A DNA stretch of 64,000 nucleotides from Alkalihalobacterium alkalinitrilicum (GCF_002019605.1 NZ_KV917368.1:2447574-2511573); one strand, 5' to 3'. Shown: positions 29,064 to 38,717, counted from the first letter of the stretch. Made by a program: numbers and translations. The notes: generated from the letters alone by a model not told the origin.

Positions 29064-30233
29064 TTATCGCATCATTAACGATACATTTCCGGCTGCAATT
29101 ATTATTGTTAAAGCTAGAAAAAACATTAAGCATACTGTTGCTAACGCTGCAAATATGAAAATAACCGATTTTCCAATGATTGATAAACAATCAATAATTG
29201 GGCCACCTCCAAGTGGTTGGAGGACTGCTGCTGCAACCGTGTAGATGATTGCCAGTGACAATACTTTTATCGCGGGGAATGCACAAAGTAATAAGAGAAT
29301 GGCCAACCCAGCTAGTCCCACTGTGTTTTTTAGTAGTACACTAGCTCCCATAACGGTGTCAGCTGCATCCGTAAACATTCTTCCTACTACTGGAACAAAA
29401 TTACCAGCAATAAATTTTGCCGTTCTAACTGTAATTCCATCCGTCACAGCAGAAGTTGCACCTTGTACAGAAATTACCCCTAAAAATACAGTTAAAAAAA
29501 CACCTAATATTCCTATACTAAAGTTCCGAAGAAAATTGGCTAATTTAGTTACTTTGTAATGATCACTAAGCGTACTAACGATACTTAATATGGCAGATAG
29601 AAATAATAAAGGCATTACAATATGCTGTATAAGTAAACCACTAGTATTTACAAGAAACACTATTAGTGGATGAAATAAGGCCACGGATGTAACACTTCCT
29701 ACAGCAGCCATTAATGCTAATAACAAAGGCAATAATGCAATCATGAAATGGATCATATTACTTATTGCATCGGTTGCGTACGTAATCGCAATATGAAAAC
29801 TGTTTAGAGCAATCACAATGAGTACCATGTACGTGATCGCATAGGCGACCTTACTAATCGTATGTTGTTCAAAAGCATTTTGTAACGATTGAAGTACCAT
29901 TGCAAAGAGTGTTAACAAGATGAGTGAGCCAAGTAACTTACCATTTACTAATAATTCATGAAGAAAAAATTTTATAAGTCCACCAAACCATTCTTTTATT
30001 GAAAACTCTTTTTCGCCTTTTACAAATTCCATAAATGAGCCTTTTTGGCTTTCTGGTAAAAAACCACCGTACTCTGTTGCAATCTTGTCCCAATATTCTC
30101 GAACTTCATCTACTCCTAATTTTTCTAACTGTTCGTCTACAAAATTTTGCTCTTCCATTGGAACGGTTTCAGCTGATACTCCAAATGGTAAAAAGAGTAA
30201 AAATGCAAAAAAACTTATGATAACGATACGCAT
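29064..30233 (-). CDS. spoIIIAE: Stage III sporulation protein AE
   Basis: 389 residues from the ATG at 30233 (GGGGGTGAAGAG upstream). It begins with a signal-like hydrophobic segment (RIVIISFFAFLLFLPFGVSA) and has six or more further membrane segments from about 105 to the end. It is the large polytopic component of the SpoIIIA channel. The segment TVRTAKFIAGNFVPVVGRMF is typical of the family. Confidence 0.95.
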   Translation of the reverse strand: MRIVIISFFAFLLFLPFGVSAETVPMEEQNFVDEQLEKLGVDEVREYWDKIATEYGGFLPESQKGSFMEFVKGEKEFSIKEWFGGLIKFFLHELLVNGKLLGSLILLTLFAMVLQSLQNAFEQHTISKVAYAITYMVLIVIALNSFHIAITYATDAISNMIHFMIALLPLLLALMAAVGSVTSVALFHPLIVFLVNTSGLLIQHIVMPLLFLSAILSIVSTLSDHYKVTKLANFLRNFSIGILGVFLTVFLGVISVQGATSAVTDGITVRTAKFIAGNFVPVVGRMFTDAADTVMGASVLLKNTVGLAGLAILLLLCAFPAIKVLSLAIIYTVAAAVLQPLGGGPIIDCLSIIGKSVIFIFAALATVCLMFFLALTIIIAAGNVSLMMR

Positions 30234-30280
30234 CTCTTCACCCCCTCTGTTCATGATAGGAGATGCTTGTACACTTTCAA

Positions 30281-30679
30281 TTAACTTGGAATTAATGAAA
30301 TGATCATTTCGATGATGGATGTAAGGATAGGTATTGCCATTACTAGAATTAATATTTTTCCAGCCAACTCAATCTTTGAGGCAATGGCTGCTTGTCCAGC
30401 ATCTTTTGCAATTTGAGCGCCAAACTCAGCAATATAAGCAATCCCAATAATTTTTAAGATCGTTTGTAAATAGACCATGTTAATGTTTGCATTTTGAGCA
30501 ATATTTTCAAGCATCGCAACTACTTTGACAATTTCATCTATGATAAACAAAAAGATAAGAATTCCAACAAATACAGTCAGTAAAAATGCAAAAATTGGCT
30601 TTTGTTCTTTCACTACGAGAGCAAGGAAGGTGGTGATGAGCCCTAAACCTACAATTTGTATGATTTCAATGGTCACCAC
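30281..30679 (-). CDS. spoIIIAD: Stage III sporulation protein AD
   Basis: 132 residues with four hydrophobic segments and conserved IIQIVGLGLITTFLALVVKE, NMVYLQTILKIIGIAYIAEF and AIASKIELAGKILILVMAIP, close to B. subtilis SpoIIIAD. Two tandem GTG codons (30679 and 30676) can start it; the second aligns better with family N-termini. It is three bases after spoIIIAC. Confidence 0.95.
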   Translation of the reverse strand: MVTIEIIQIVGLGLITTFLALVVKEQKPIFAFLLTVFVGILIFLFIIDEIVKVVAMLENIAQNANINMVYLQTILKIIGIAYIAEFGAQIAKDAGQAAIASKIELAGKILILVMAIPILTSIIEMIISLIPS

Positions 30680-30682
30680 CCC

Positions 30683-30889
30683 CTATCCTTGAAATAAAAA
30701 GACACCTTTAATTTTTTGAAATAAATCATCGACGATGGAAGCCACCATATACAATACAACAACAAATCCGATGAGAGTTACCCAATGCGCCCAATCCTCT
30801 TTTCCCATTTGTTTTAATACGGTATGGATCATGGCAACAACAATTCCTATTCCTGCGATTTGAAATATGATATTTACATCATATGCCAC
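30683..30889 (-). CDS. spoIIIAC: Stage III sporulation protein AC
   Basis: 68 residues from a GTG at 30889 that has a GGGAGG site at normal spacing. This gives the canonical family length and N-terminus (VAYDVNIIFQIAGIGIVVAM). Two membrane segments (8-25 and 36-56) and the end KIKGVFLFQG match the family. The longer upstream frame would add ten unsupported residues. Confidence 0.94.
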   Translation of the reverse strand: MAYDVNIIFQIAGIGIVVAMIHTVLKQMGKEDWAHWVTLIGFVVVLYMVASIVDDLFQKIKGVFLFQG

Positions 30890-30930
30890 CGATATCCCTC
30901 CCTGCCCCTTTAGATGCAAACAATAAACAA

Positions 30931-31443
30931 CTACAACATCAATATAATGATGAGTAAGCCTGTTAAGAACCCTAGACTTTTGATCATTTTTTCATATCGG
31001 TTTTGCCGATCTCTAGCTTCACTTTCTTCACGTTCTAGATGAGTAATAGTAAGAATGATATGTTTTTGTTGATTGGAACGGTCATGTTGTCCAAGTGTCG
31101 AACCAAACTGTTGCATAATTTCATATTCAGTATCACATAAGGCTGTAAGTTGCCACGTTTCTTTCAAACTCTCTTCCCAAGCTATTGGTACACTTTCTTC
31201 CTGACTTTTGAGCCGTTCAGCAAAACGTGAAAAAAAGTAAGATACAGGCTTAGGCATTTGTTTAGCTAAATTATGACAAGCTTCAGCTAATGGCGTCATT
31301 CCATACATGATTTCAGCTTCTAGTGATTGCAGCGCAATTTTCAATTGTCTTAATTGGCGTGGACGTTCACTTAACCTTCTTGCAATTTCAAATCCAACCC
31401 AAGTTGTAGCAATTAAAATAATCATTGCACCTATGAGCTTCAA
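30931..31443 (-). CDS. spoIIIAB: Stage III sporulation protein AB
   Basis: 170 residues: membrane segments at both ends (about 3-20 and 152-169) around a helical soluble region, with RPRQLRQLKIALQSLEAEIM near 27-46. This resembles the GspF/type II secretion platform protein, as noted for SpoIIIAB. It overlaps spoIIIAA by four bases. Confidence 0.94.
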   Translation of the reverse strand: MKLIGAMIILIATTWVGFEIARRLSERPRQLRQLKIALQSLEAEIMYGMTPLAEACHNLAKQMPKPVSYFFSRFAERLKSQEESVPIAWEESLKETWQLTALCDTEYEIMQQFGSTLGQHDRSNQQKHIILTITHLEREESEARDRQNRYEKMIKSLGFLTGLLIIILML

Positions 31444-32369
31444 ATAACGTTCACCACATCTTTCCGAAGCTGATTTCGAATTCGCCTGATCGAACCTGCT
31501 GAATTCCTTCTTGTGAGTTCAATACACCGGTTAAACACATTGGCCTTCATTAGTTCGGCTATTGTCGGTCTTTGGTCTAATTCTTCCATATCAAAACCGT
31601 GAACCGTTGTTACGATCTTCACCCCAGCATGTATCGCTTCCATTATCGCTATCGAATCCTCTTTTCTTCCGATTTCGTCTACGATTAACACTTCAGGACT
31701 CATGGAACGAATCATCATCATCATACCTTCTGCTTTAGGACACCCGTCTAGTACATCAATACGGTGACCTAAATCGTGCTGTGGCACACCTCGTACACTT
31801 GCTGCAATTTCAGAACGTTCATCAATCACCCCAACCTTGGAAGGAGGAATATTCAATTCAGGTACTCCACTACTAATAATTCGCGCGATATCCCTTAATA
31901 AAGTAGTTTTTCCCGTCTGAGGGGCACCCACAATTAAAGTATTTTGCCAACCTTTTTGATAGATATGTGGGACCACTTTATTTGCAACACCGATTTTTTG
32001 CCGCGCAATCCTTATGTTATAAGAACTAATATCTCTCAACGCTTTCACATGACCAGACTCAATAATCACTTTCCCAGCTAAACCTACCCGATGTCCTCCA
32101 CGGATCGTAATGAAGCCTCTTTTCAGTTCTTCTTCGAAGGCATATAACGAATATTGACTCAACTGATTTAGTAAATGTTGACCCTCTTCTGGTCGAACTT
32201 TATATACTTGCTTATGAAACTCTGGGTAATAAGGTTTACCACCTGCAATCACTTCTAATGGACGATTAATACGAATGCGAATTTCTTCTATATCTTTTTT
32301 TAATGAGTCTGGACATTGAGTAATAAGTTGAGCGATTGGTTCAGGTAAAACATCAAGTACTTCTTTCAT
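31440..32369 (-). CDS. spoIIIAA: Stage III sporulation protein AA, secretion-type ATPase
   Basis: 309 residues. Its P-loop ATPase domain has Walker A IVGAPQTGKTTLLRDIAR near 145-162, GVIDERSEIAASVRGVPQHD, and Walker B SPEVLIVDEIGRKED near 228-242. It is the cytosolic energy-supplying ATPase of the SpoIIIA channel. It heads the operon behind the sigma-E-like promoter at 32413-32441. Confidence 0.96.
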   Translation of the reverse strand: MKEVLDVLPEPIAQLITQCPDSLKKDIEEIRIRINRPLEVIAGGKPYYPEFHKQVYKVRPEEGQHLLNQLSQYSLYAFEEELKRGFITIRGGHRVGLAGKVIIESGHVKALRDISSYNIRIARQKIGVANKVVPHIYQKGWQNTLIVGAPQTGKTTLLRDIARIISSGVPELNIPPSKVGVIDERSEIAASVRGVPQHDLGHRIDVLDGCPKAEGMMMMIRSMSPEVLIVDEIGRKEDSIAIMEAIHAGVKIVTTVHGFDMEELDQRPTIAELMKANVFNRCIELTRRNSAGSIRRIRNQLRKDVVNVI

Positions 32370-32412
32370 AATTCTCTCTCCTTCATCCTCATTAAATAGC
32401 TAGTCTCACTCA

Positions 32413-32441
32413 AATGTATGCTTGAACCATGTGTTTATTCC
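32413..32441 (-). promoter_or_regulatory. Sigma-E promoter of the spoIIIA operon
   Basis: On the minus strand -10 CATACATT (32413-32420) matches the sigma-E consensus CATACANT. A -35-like GGAATAA (32435-32441) lies 14 bases upstream, the standard sigma-E spacing. The site ends one base from the yqhV stop codon and precedes spoIIIAA by about 45 bases. Mother-cell expression of spoIIIA from sigma-E is known in B. subtilis. Confidence 0.8.
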
Positions 32442-32723
32442 TTATCTTTTAATACCAATTAAAATTAAAGTTACACCTAGCCCAATCAGAATAAGCTTAC
32501 TTGCAGACAACTTATCTGCTAATCCAATAAGCCCTATCGTCATGGTTGTAATAAGAACAAGTGGTCCTACAATTGCTAAAATGGCATTAATTGCAACTGC
32601 CTTTTCAATGCTATTCAATTTCAACATTAGACCTGCTGCAGAAAGTTCAATCATCCCTGAAATAATTCTCAAGATAACCATCCCTAATAATGCAGTTTCA
32701 ATTCCTGTAAAAAAACCTTTCAT
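32442..32723 (-). CDS. yqhV: YqhV-like small membrane protein (DUF2619)
   Basis: 93 residues from the ATG at 32723 (GAGGTG upstream), matching the family length, with three hydrophobic segments: about 3-32, 41-64 and 69-90. In B. subtilis yqhV lies between efp and spoIIIAA, as here, and is thought to be sporulation-associated; the function is unknown. Confidence 0.85.
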   Translation of the reverse strand: MKGFFTGIETALLGMVILRIISGMIELSAAGLMLKLNSIEKAVAINAILAIVGPLVLITTMTIGLIGLADKLSASKLILIGLGVTLILIGIKR

Positions 32724-32978
32724 TCCATTCACCTCTAAGTGGAAACTTCCTTTGTACAACCTTATGTAGAAATTGATAAGTTCAGAACAGCTTGTTTTTT
32801 TGAATATAAAAAAAGAAGTTAGCACGTTACGTGTCAACTTCTTCATTAGTTTATTTATTTTGTTGCTTGTTCCATGAATTCGTTCGAGTAGTTCTCTTTA
32901 CCCATGCTTATACTTCTAGTTATATAGTCTACACACAAAGTTCCCTACTTTTATATTTTTTAGAAGGGTACTCAAGAA

Positions 32979-33009
32979 CAAAATAGCCCGATGCTTAATG
33001 CATCGGGCT
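32979..33009 (-). terminator. efp terminator
   Basis: A perfect ten-base stem AGCCCGATGC/GCATCGGGCT with a five-base loop is followed on the minus strand by ATTTTGTTCTTG. It lies about 12 bases after the efp stop. Confidence 0.88.
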
Positions 33010-33020
33010 GTGAAAAGAGA

Positions 33021-33578
33021 TTACGCACGAGAAACATAATCACCATTACGAGTATCAATGATGAGTACGTCACCTTGGTTAATGAAAAACGGTACTTGAA
33101 CAATTAACCCTGTTTCAAGAGTAGCAGGTTTTGTACCCCCACTTGCCGTGTCACCTTTAATACCAGGTTCTGTTTCTGTAACTTCAAGCACTACAGTATT
33201 TGGAACTTCTACTCCTAGAATTTCCTGTTGATACGTCATAATATGAACTTCCATATTTTCTTTTAAAAACTTAAGTTCACGTTCAATTTGTGATGAAGGT
33301 AATTCAAGTTGTTCATATGATTCGTTATCCATAAATGTATGAGTATCGCCACTTGCATACAAATACTGCATTTTGCGATTTTCAATATGAGCCTTAGCAA
33401 CTTTTTCTCCCGCTCGGAATGTTTTTTCTTGAATACCTCCTGTACGAATGTTACGTAGTTTAGTTCGAACAAAAGCAGCACCTTTTCCAGGCTTTACATG
33501 TTGGAACTCAAGTACTTGCCAAATTCCATTATCTACTTCAATTGTCAATCCTGTTCTTAAATCGTTTACAGAAATCAT
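33021..33578 (-). CDS. efp: Translation elongation factor P
   Basis: 185 residues from [10 protein letters not shown] at 33578 (GGAGG site). It has three beta-barrel domains: the N-terminal KOW-like domain with the modification loop [16 protein letters not shown] near 28-45, and OB domains ending with [23 protein letters not shown] rescues ribosomes stalled on polyproline. Confidence 0.97.
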   Translation of the reverse strand: MISVNDLRTGLTIEVDNGIWQVLEFQHVKPGKGAAFVRTKLRNIRTGGIQEKTFRAGEKVAKAHIENRKMQYLYASGDTHTFMDNESYEQLELPSSQIERELKFLKENMEVHIMTYQQEILGVEVPNTVVLEVTETEPGIKGDTASGGTKPATLETGLIVQVPFFINQGDVLIIDTRNGDYVSRA

Positions 33579-33752
33579 GTTTAATCCTCCATCTTCGTTC
33601 AATCAATTGTAAATTCCACTATAAAAATATACCATACATTATTAGAAAAACACGATTTTTCGCCAAAAATGGTGAAAATCGATGTCTTTTCTTTATACTT
33701 TATTCCCTTAAAAAGTTTAACTTTCTTAAAGTGCAAAAAGAAGTGCAAGAAA

Positions 33753-34820
33753 TTATTCACCTACGATTAATAGCTCTTTAGTGGATTTTGTGAATGAACG
33801 ATTTCCGTTCTCTGTTATTAATGTATCGTCTTCGATGCGAGTACCACCAACACCTGAAATGTAAATACCTGGTTCAACCGTAACGATCATTCCTGGCTCT
33901 AGGACCGTATCCGACTTCATTGATAAGGCCGGACCTTCATGTACTTCCATTCCTAATCCGTGTCCTGTAGAATGGCCAAAATAATCACCATAGCCTTGCT
34001 CTGTAATATAATCACGCGTTAGTGCATCTGCTTGTTTCCCAGTCAGTCCAGGTTTGATTCCTTCCATTCCTCTTTTCTGTGCTTCTAGTACAGTATCATA
34101 TATTTTTCGGAGTTCATCATTTATTTGTCCAACTGCTAACGTACGGGTTATGTCCGAACAATACCCTTTATAATAAGCACCAAAATCAAGAGTAACTAGT
34201 TCTCCTTTAGCAATAACCTTTTCACTCGCAACACCGTGTGGTAAAGCAGAACGAAGTCCTGATGCAACTATAATATCGAACGATGAGGATGCAGCTCCTT
34301 GTTTTCTCATAAAGAATTCCAGTTCATTTGCAACATCAAGCTCTGTAATTCCTGGGCGTATGTATTTTGTAATATGATCAAAAGCGGCATCTGCAATTTC
34401 TGCTGCAGCCGTAATAATTTGAATTTCATTCTCGTCTTTTAGTAAACGTAGCTTTTCTATTACACCACTGACTGGAACTAGCTCTCCTTGAATTTGCTTT
34501 TGGTAAATTTCAAACGTTTGATAGGTTGTATGATCACTTTCAAAACCTAAACGTCCAATCCCCATATTACTCGCTTGTTTTGCTACTTCTTCGAAAATAG
34601 GTCCTGTATGTTGAACTACTTCAAAGCCTGTTGCTTGAGCTTTCGCTTGTTCAACATACCGAAAGTCAGTAATAAACTTCGCTTCTTTTTCTGAAACTAA
34701 TGCCACTCCAGCTGTACCCGTAAAGCTCGTCATGTATCGACGATTATACGTACTAGCAATCAATAAACCATCAATTCCTTGCTCTTTAAATGTTGTACGC
34801 AATTTTTGTAAACGTTCCAC
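33753..34820 (-). CDS. yqhT: Xaa-Pro aminopeptidase family protein (YqhT)
   Basis: 355-residue M24 metallopeptidase. The creatinase-like N-terminal domain (TYNRRYMTSFTGTAGVALV) is followed by a pita-bread domain with metal ligands in VTLDFGAYYKGYCSDITRT, the catalytic GHSTGHGLGMEVHEGP, MIVTVEPGIYISGVGGTRIE and the closing Glu region. It would release N-terminal residues preceding proline. It is adjacent to aroQ and efp in the B. subtilis order. Confidence 0.94.
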   Translation of the reverse strand: MERLQKLRTTFKEQGIDGLLIASTYNRRYMTSFTGTAGVALVSEKEAKFITDFRYVEQAKAQATGFEVVQHTGPIFEEVAKQASNMGIGRLGFESDHTTYQTFEIYQKQIQGELVPVSGVIEKLRLLKDENEIQIITAAAEIADAAFDHITKYIRPGITELDVANELEFFMRKQGAASSSFDIIVASGLRSALPHGVASEKVIAKGELVTLDFGAYYKGYCSDITRTLAVGQINDELRKIYDTVLEAQKRGMEGIKPGLTGKQADALTRDYITEQGYGDYFGHSTGHGLGMEVHEGPALSMKSDTVLEPGMIVTVEPGIYISGVGGTRIEDDTLITENGNRSFTKSTKELLIVGE

Positions 34821-35258
34821 TTAACTTCCCCCTTTGATTAGTGCTTGAATTGCAAGTTCATAACCATTAAAGCCAAGTCCAACAATTTGCCCTTTTGTTA
34901 CTGGTGCAGTAACTGATATATGCCGGAAAGGTTCTCTAGCATGAACATTAGAAATATGGACCTCAATGACAGGTATCGAAATACTAGCAATCGCATCTCT
35001 TATAGCGTAACTATAGTGCGTAAAGGCTCCTGGATTTATGATTACCCCAACATAACCGTGATCTTGAGCTTCGTGAATCCACTCAATAATTTGACCTTCA
35101 TAATTCGATTGCTTACAAAGCACTTCGTAACCTAGACCATCACCAAACTCAACTAGATTTTTCTCTAAATCCGCTAGCGTATCATACCCATAAATCTCAG
35201 GTTCGCGCTTTCCTAGTCGATTAATGTTAGGTCCATTAATTACAAGAATCGATTTCAT
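34821..35258 (-). CDS. aroQ: Type II 3-dehydroquinate dehydratase
   Basis: 145 residues. It dehydrates 3-dehydroquinate in the shikimate pathway. The signature INGPNINRLGKREPEIYG is at 6-23, the active-site GVIINPGAFTHYSYAIRDAI near 74-93, and VIEVHISNVHAREPFRH follows. It abuts yqhT. A shikimate kinase gene lies at 62154-62684, in a different context. Confidence 0.96.
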   Translation of the reverse strand: MKSILVINGPNINRLGKREPEIYGYDTLADLEKNLVEFGDGLGYEVLCKQSNYEGQIIEWIHEAQDHGYVGVIINPGAFTHYSYAIRDAIASISIPVIEVHISNVHAREPFRHISVTAPVTKGQIVGLGFNGYELAIQALIKGGS

Positions 35259-35351
35259 TTTTTTCTCCTCTTTAAGGCACTAGTATTTTTGTACTTTATG
35301 GTTTATTCTACCATAGCTTTTTCTTTTTTTGCCAATCTTCACGATGTCATT

Positions 35352-35858
35352 TTATTCTGACTGTACTCTTTTTAATTCTTGATATTCAAAAGAAATAGAA
35401 TAGCCGATAAAGACACCATATAGCACGTACAAACATAATGTAGTTAATATAGTGTTACTATCCAAGTTTGCTACACTCTTTAAGCCTGGAAATATTGGAT
35501 TTAATAAATAAAATACGACCAACCACAATACAACACCGTACAACGCTCCAGCCCACATACTATTTACTTTTTCAAGTAATAGCTTATAAATAAAAGCAAC
35601 AGCTATTGATAATATCGCAATAACTACAATACCAACGAGTTGTCCCCTATAACCATTTTTCCAATCACCTAATGCCCATGGCATTAAGACAAGCGCAGGA
35701 CCAATTCTTGCAAAGTTAAAGAAGAAAGCAATATAGCCTAATATACTCCAAAGTAGTCCCCCGAAAATTCCAATTGTCGCAACTTTGGCATTATATGACA
35801 TTGGGTCATCTTTTCGGTTTTGTTCTAATGATTGTGAATTTGATTGTTGATTTTCCAA
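35352..35858 (-). CDS. yqhR: YqhR-like membrane protein
   Basis: 168 residues: a polar N-terminus rich in Q, N and S (1-25), then four membrane segments. Characteristic patterns are GIFGGLLWSILGYIAFFFNF, ARIGPALVLMPWALGDWKNG and SMWAGALYGVVLWLVVFYLL. It corresponds to YqhR of the yqhP-yqhR-aroQ region; the role is unknown. Confidence 0.88.
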   Translation of the reverse strand: MENQQSNSQSLEQNRKDDPMSYNAKVATIGIFGGLLWSILGYIAFFFNFARIGPALVLMPWALGDWKNGYRGQLVGIVVIAILSIAVAFIYKLLLEKVNSMWAGALYGVVLWLVVFYLLNPIFPGLKSVANLDSNTILTTLCLYVLYGVFIGYSISFEYQELKRVQSE

Positions 35859-36312
35859 TGTTAAACACCTCCAACCCTAGTATGTCCCATCTTTTTCTAT
35901 AGTTTTCATTTAATTTTTTTGGATATCTTTAGAAATTTTCTAGAAATATGTGTAATTTAAAAAATAAGGGGAAATCTATGAAGAGGATGATATCTTATAG
36001 AGGAATTATGGACATTGTTGTAGAATATAAATAAAAAAATAAACCTTATCTTAACTGTAACAGGACAATAACCTTCGCTGTATTTAGGATTTATGAGGCC
36101 AGTAAGTGGAGGCCAAGCTATTGTTATTAATTTGTTACTAAATTATAGAATTAGTACTACCTTACCATTAATCATTGTCCCCTTATAACATGAAAGCTTT
36201 AAATTATTTGCGTAACGTAATAATAGCTTCAACCCTTACAGTAAATAATCTAAGTTAATTTAATGCACTCTTCGTAAAGCGAACTTTTGCTAATTTTTTG
36301 GAGGTGAGCCCA
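35859..36312. other. Gene-free stretch between yqhR and yqhP, possible decayed coding sequence
   Basis: No intact gene is seen in these 454 bases. On the plus strand 36042-36188 gives a hydrophobic frame broken by one stop: NLILTVTGQ, stop, then SLYLGFMRPVSGGQAIVINL and further hydrophobic residues to VPL, stop. yqhQ, which lies between yqhP and yqhR in B. subtilis, is missing here. The GGQAIV string vaguely resembles the GGQAVVEG start of that family, but the likeness is too short to rely on. Confidence 0.25.
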
Positions 36313-36690
36313 ATGTCTCGTAAAATGTACAATCCTCTTGTTTTAATTCTTATTGGATTAGCAGTACTCGGATTTTTTTACCGACTGATTACACAGCCAT
36401 TGCAATTGTTAACACAATTTATCATTTTTGGTGCTATTGCTGCAATCCTATTCTTCTTGTACAAACGCTTCCTGGCGAACCAATTTGGAGTGGAAGGGAC
36501 CTCTCACCGTCCAAAACAACAACAGGTCAAAAATAAAACAATGAAGAAAACGACCAATGTTGTACCGCATCGTAAGAAAGCTGGACAAAAAAAGACAAGT
36601 AACCGTACACTAAATAAACGTAGTTCAGCACCTAATTTAACAGTGATTGAAGGAAAAAAAGGAAAGAAAAAAAATCGTGCACTGTTTTAA
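36313..36690 (+). CDS. yqhP: YqhP / SA1362-family small membrane protein
   Basis: 125 residues from the ATG at 36313 behind GGAGGTG. Two close membrane segments (about 8-24 and 32-52) are followed by a very basic tail with many K, T and S residues (KKTNVVPHRKKAGQKKTSNR) to the C-terminus. This matches the SA1362/YqhP family. It begins a plus-strand pair with the PAP2 gene. Confidence 0.85.
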   Translation: MSRKMYNPLVLILIGLAVLGFFYRLITQPLQLLTQFIIFGAIAAILFFLYKRFLANQFGVEGTSHRPKQQQVKNKTMKKTTNVVPHRKKAGQKKTSNRTLNKRSSAPNLTVIEGKKGKKKNRALF

Positions 36691-36789
36691 GTTGCGCGAT
36701 TTTTTTTCAATTTCTATGAAATAACTTGTGTTTCTCATATAATATAGAAAGGTTTGCAGTTATTCCGTGTTAATGAAAGGAGGCCAACC

Positions 36790-37629
36790 ATGTTTGAGTC
36801 CAATTTTCTTACTTGGTTATTGTCTTTGGAGCACCCATTCCTTGACTTTTTCAATTCTTTTATTCATTTGATCAGTCATGAATATTTCTACTTTATGGCC
36901 ATCCCTATTATTTACTGGGCTATCCATAAACAAACTGGGTTTCAGCTTTTATCATTGTTTTTATTTTCCATGTACGTTAACAATTTTATTAAGGATATTT
37001 TTATGGTTGAACGTCCAAATGGTGCATTACAACTTAATGATGGTTATTCTTTCCCGAGTGGTCACACTCAAGCTGCAACGACATTTTGGGGGTACCTCAT
37101 TCCTTCAGTATCAAAACAATGGTTTACTATTCTTTCCTGTTTTATCGTAGCCTCTGTTGCCTTTACTAGACTTTACACTGGAGCACATTGGCCTTTTGAT
37201 ATTCTAGGGGCAATCGTAATTGGGTCCTTTCTGATTTATGCGAGTTATCGATCATTAGACTGGGCAGGTGGTATGCCTGAACGAATAAAAATTTCCCTTT
37301 GGCTTATCGTTCCTTTTGCTCTTTTCATCTTGTCACCTGAACAAGCTTTTCTTAGTGGATTATTACTCGGTTCAGGGTTAGGTTATCATCTAGAACAGAC
37401 GAAAAATCGGATGGATATAAAGGTTTCTTTACTCAAAAAAGCAGTCGCTATTTTGATTGGTATAATGGGAATTGTAGCTATTCAAACCATTGATATGTTT
37501 TTACCCAACCAAGTTTTTATTGAATTTATTCATGCGATTGGTTTAGGCTTGTGGATTACCTATATTGCACCAATGTTATTTGTAAGTTTAAGAATTTATC
37601 AACAGCAAGGAAACAAAATCGGCTTATAA
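36790..37629 (+). CDS. PAP2-family membrane phosphatase
   Basis: 279 residues from MFESNFLTWLL (AAAGGAGG upstream). It carries the three acid-phosphatase motifs: KDIFMVERPNG near 68-78, SFPSGHTQAATTFWG near 90-104, and RLYTGAHWPFDILGA near 136-150, among six or more membrane segments. Probable substrates are lipid phosphates such as undecaprenyl pyrophosphate, but specificity is not readable. It is convergent with the patatin-like gene, and has no counterpart at this position in B. subtilis. Confidence 0.9.
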   Translation: MFESNFLTWLLSLEHPFLDFFNSFIHLISHEYFYFMAIPIIYWAIHKQTGFQLLSLFLFSMYVNNFIKDIFMVERPNGALQLNDGYSFPSGHTQAATTFWGYLIPSVSKQWFTILSCFIVASVAFTRLYTGAHWPFDILGAIVIGSFLIYASYRSLDWAGGMPERIKISLWLIVPFALFILSPEQAFLSGLLLGSGLGYHLEQTKNRMDIKVSLLKKAVAILIGIMGIVAIQTIDMFLPNQVFIEFIHAIGLGLWITYIAPMLFVSLRIYQQQGNKIGL

Positions 37630-37633
37630 CTCT

Positions 37634-38524
37634 TTAGTAAACCCATTTTTTTAAAAATTTTTCCGTCCGCTCTCTTCCTAAAAGAATGAGAGCTTCTTTT
37701 TTTTCTTCAGATAAATCAAAATCAGTTGCTTTCACATCCTCTACAGGAATAAACACTATATTTTTCGCATGTTCTTCAATGATATAGCGTACATCGTGAG
37801 CCTTACGCATCGTTTCAAATAAGGATTGAAACATATCAATTGCATTATGAATTTCATTCGGTGGTATTTCGTTTACATTTGGTGTTAACCTAAACCCCAA
37901 AACGGGTCGAGGCAATTTTTGATTCAACTCCCTCATAAATACCCATAGTGGAAAGTTACTGAGTACTCCACCGTCTACGATATAGGACTTCCTCCCCGAT
38001 GGATCATACACCTTCACAGGTTCAAAAAAGTAAGGAATACTACTACTCATTCTGACCGCACGAGCCACTGAAAATTTTTCTGGAATAAGTCCATAGGTTG
38101 GTAAGTCATCTGGGAGCACAAGTATCCTACCTTTTGTCAAATCGGATGCAATAATTTTTAACGAACCTTCAGGCAAATCCGCAAAAGTTTTCACACCTTT
38201 TTTTTCTAACTTTTCACTAATCCATTGTTCAAGCTTATCGCCCTTATACATCCCAAGATTAAAATATAATTGGATCCACTTCATCCACTTAAAAGGTAGT
38301 AAGGTTTTTCTTCCATCCATAAATTCAGCAACATTCAACTCGTTCATTAAGTCATTAATTTCATGACTGGTATAACCTGCTTTTAAAAGTGCTGAAAATA
38401 ATGCACCTGCACTTGTACCAGAAAGCCTTGCGAAACTAAACCCTCGTTCTTCAAGCACTTGTGTTGCTCCGATAAATGCAAATGCACGAACGCCACCTCC
38501 TGCAAATACGCCATCAATTTTCAT
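37634..38524 (-). CDS. yqhO: Patatin-like phospholipase family protein (YqhO)
   Basis: 296 residues from the ATG at 38524 (GGAGG site). It has the oxyanion motif DGVFAGGGVRAFAFIGA, the nucleophile elbow RLSGTSAGALFSALL (GTSAG near residue 41) and the catalytic Asp in YIVDGGVLSNFPLW. It is a predicted serine lipid acyl hydrolase without a signal peptide. It lies next to mntR as in B. subtilis (yqhO-yqhN). Confidence 0.92.
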   Translation of the reverse strand: MKIDGVFAGGGVRAFAFIGATQVLEERGFSFARLSGTSAGALFSALLKAGYTSHEINDLMNELNVAEFMDGRKTLLPFKWMKWIQLYFNLGMYKGDKLEQWISEKLEKKGVKTFADLPEGSLKIIASDLTKGRILVLPDDLPTYGLIPEKFSVARAVRMSSSIPYFFEPVKVYDPSGRKSYIVDGGVLSNFPLWVFMRELNQKLPRPVLGFRLTPNVNEIPPNEIHNAIDMFQSLFETMRKAHDVRYIIEEHAKNIVFIPVEDVKATDFDLSEEKKEALILLGRERTEKFLKKWVY

Positions 38525-38634
38525 TACCACTCCTCCTTCTCACTTTAAAATATGTGATATTCACCTAAGGAGGTACATCTGTTAATGAATTTTTTCTTCT
38601 GACTTTTAATTTTTTCTATTTACCTTATTAAAAC

Positions 38635-38666
38635 AAAAAACAATCATAACTAAATTGTTATGATTG
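38635..38666 (-). terminator. mntR terminator
   Basis: A perfect ten-base stem CAATCATAAC/GTTATGATTG with a six-base loop is followed on the minus strand by TTTTTTG. Its left arm overlaps the second stop codon at 38658-38660, not the premature one at 38718-38720. Confidence 0.88.
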
Positions 38667-38717
38667 CTCTTCATTCCGCTTTTGAACTTCCCTTAATTGG
38701 TTGATACGCTTTTCATC

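Noticed and set aside
32442-32846. The longer 134-codon version of yqhV
   Set aside because: The first 41 codons have no ribosome site, while the internal ATG has one and gives the family length of 93.
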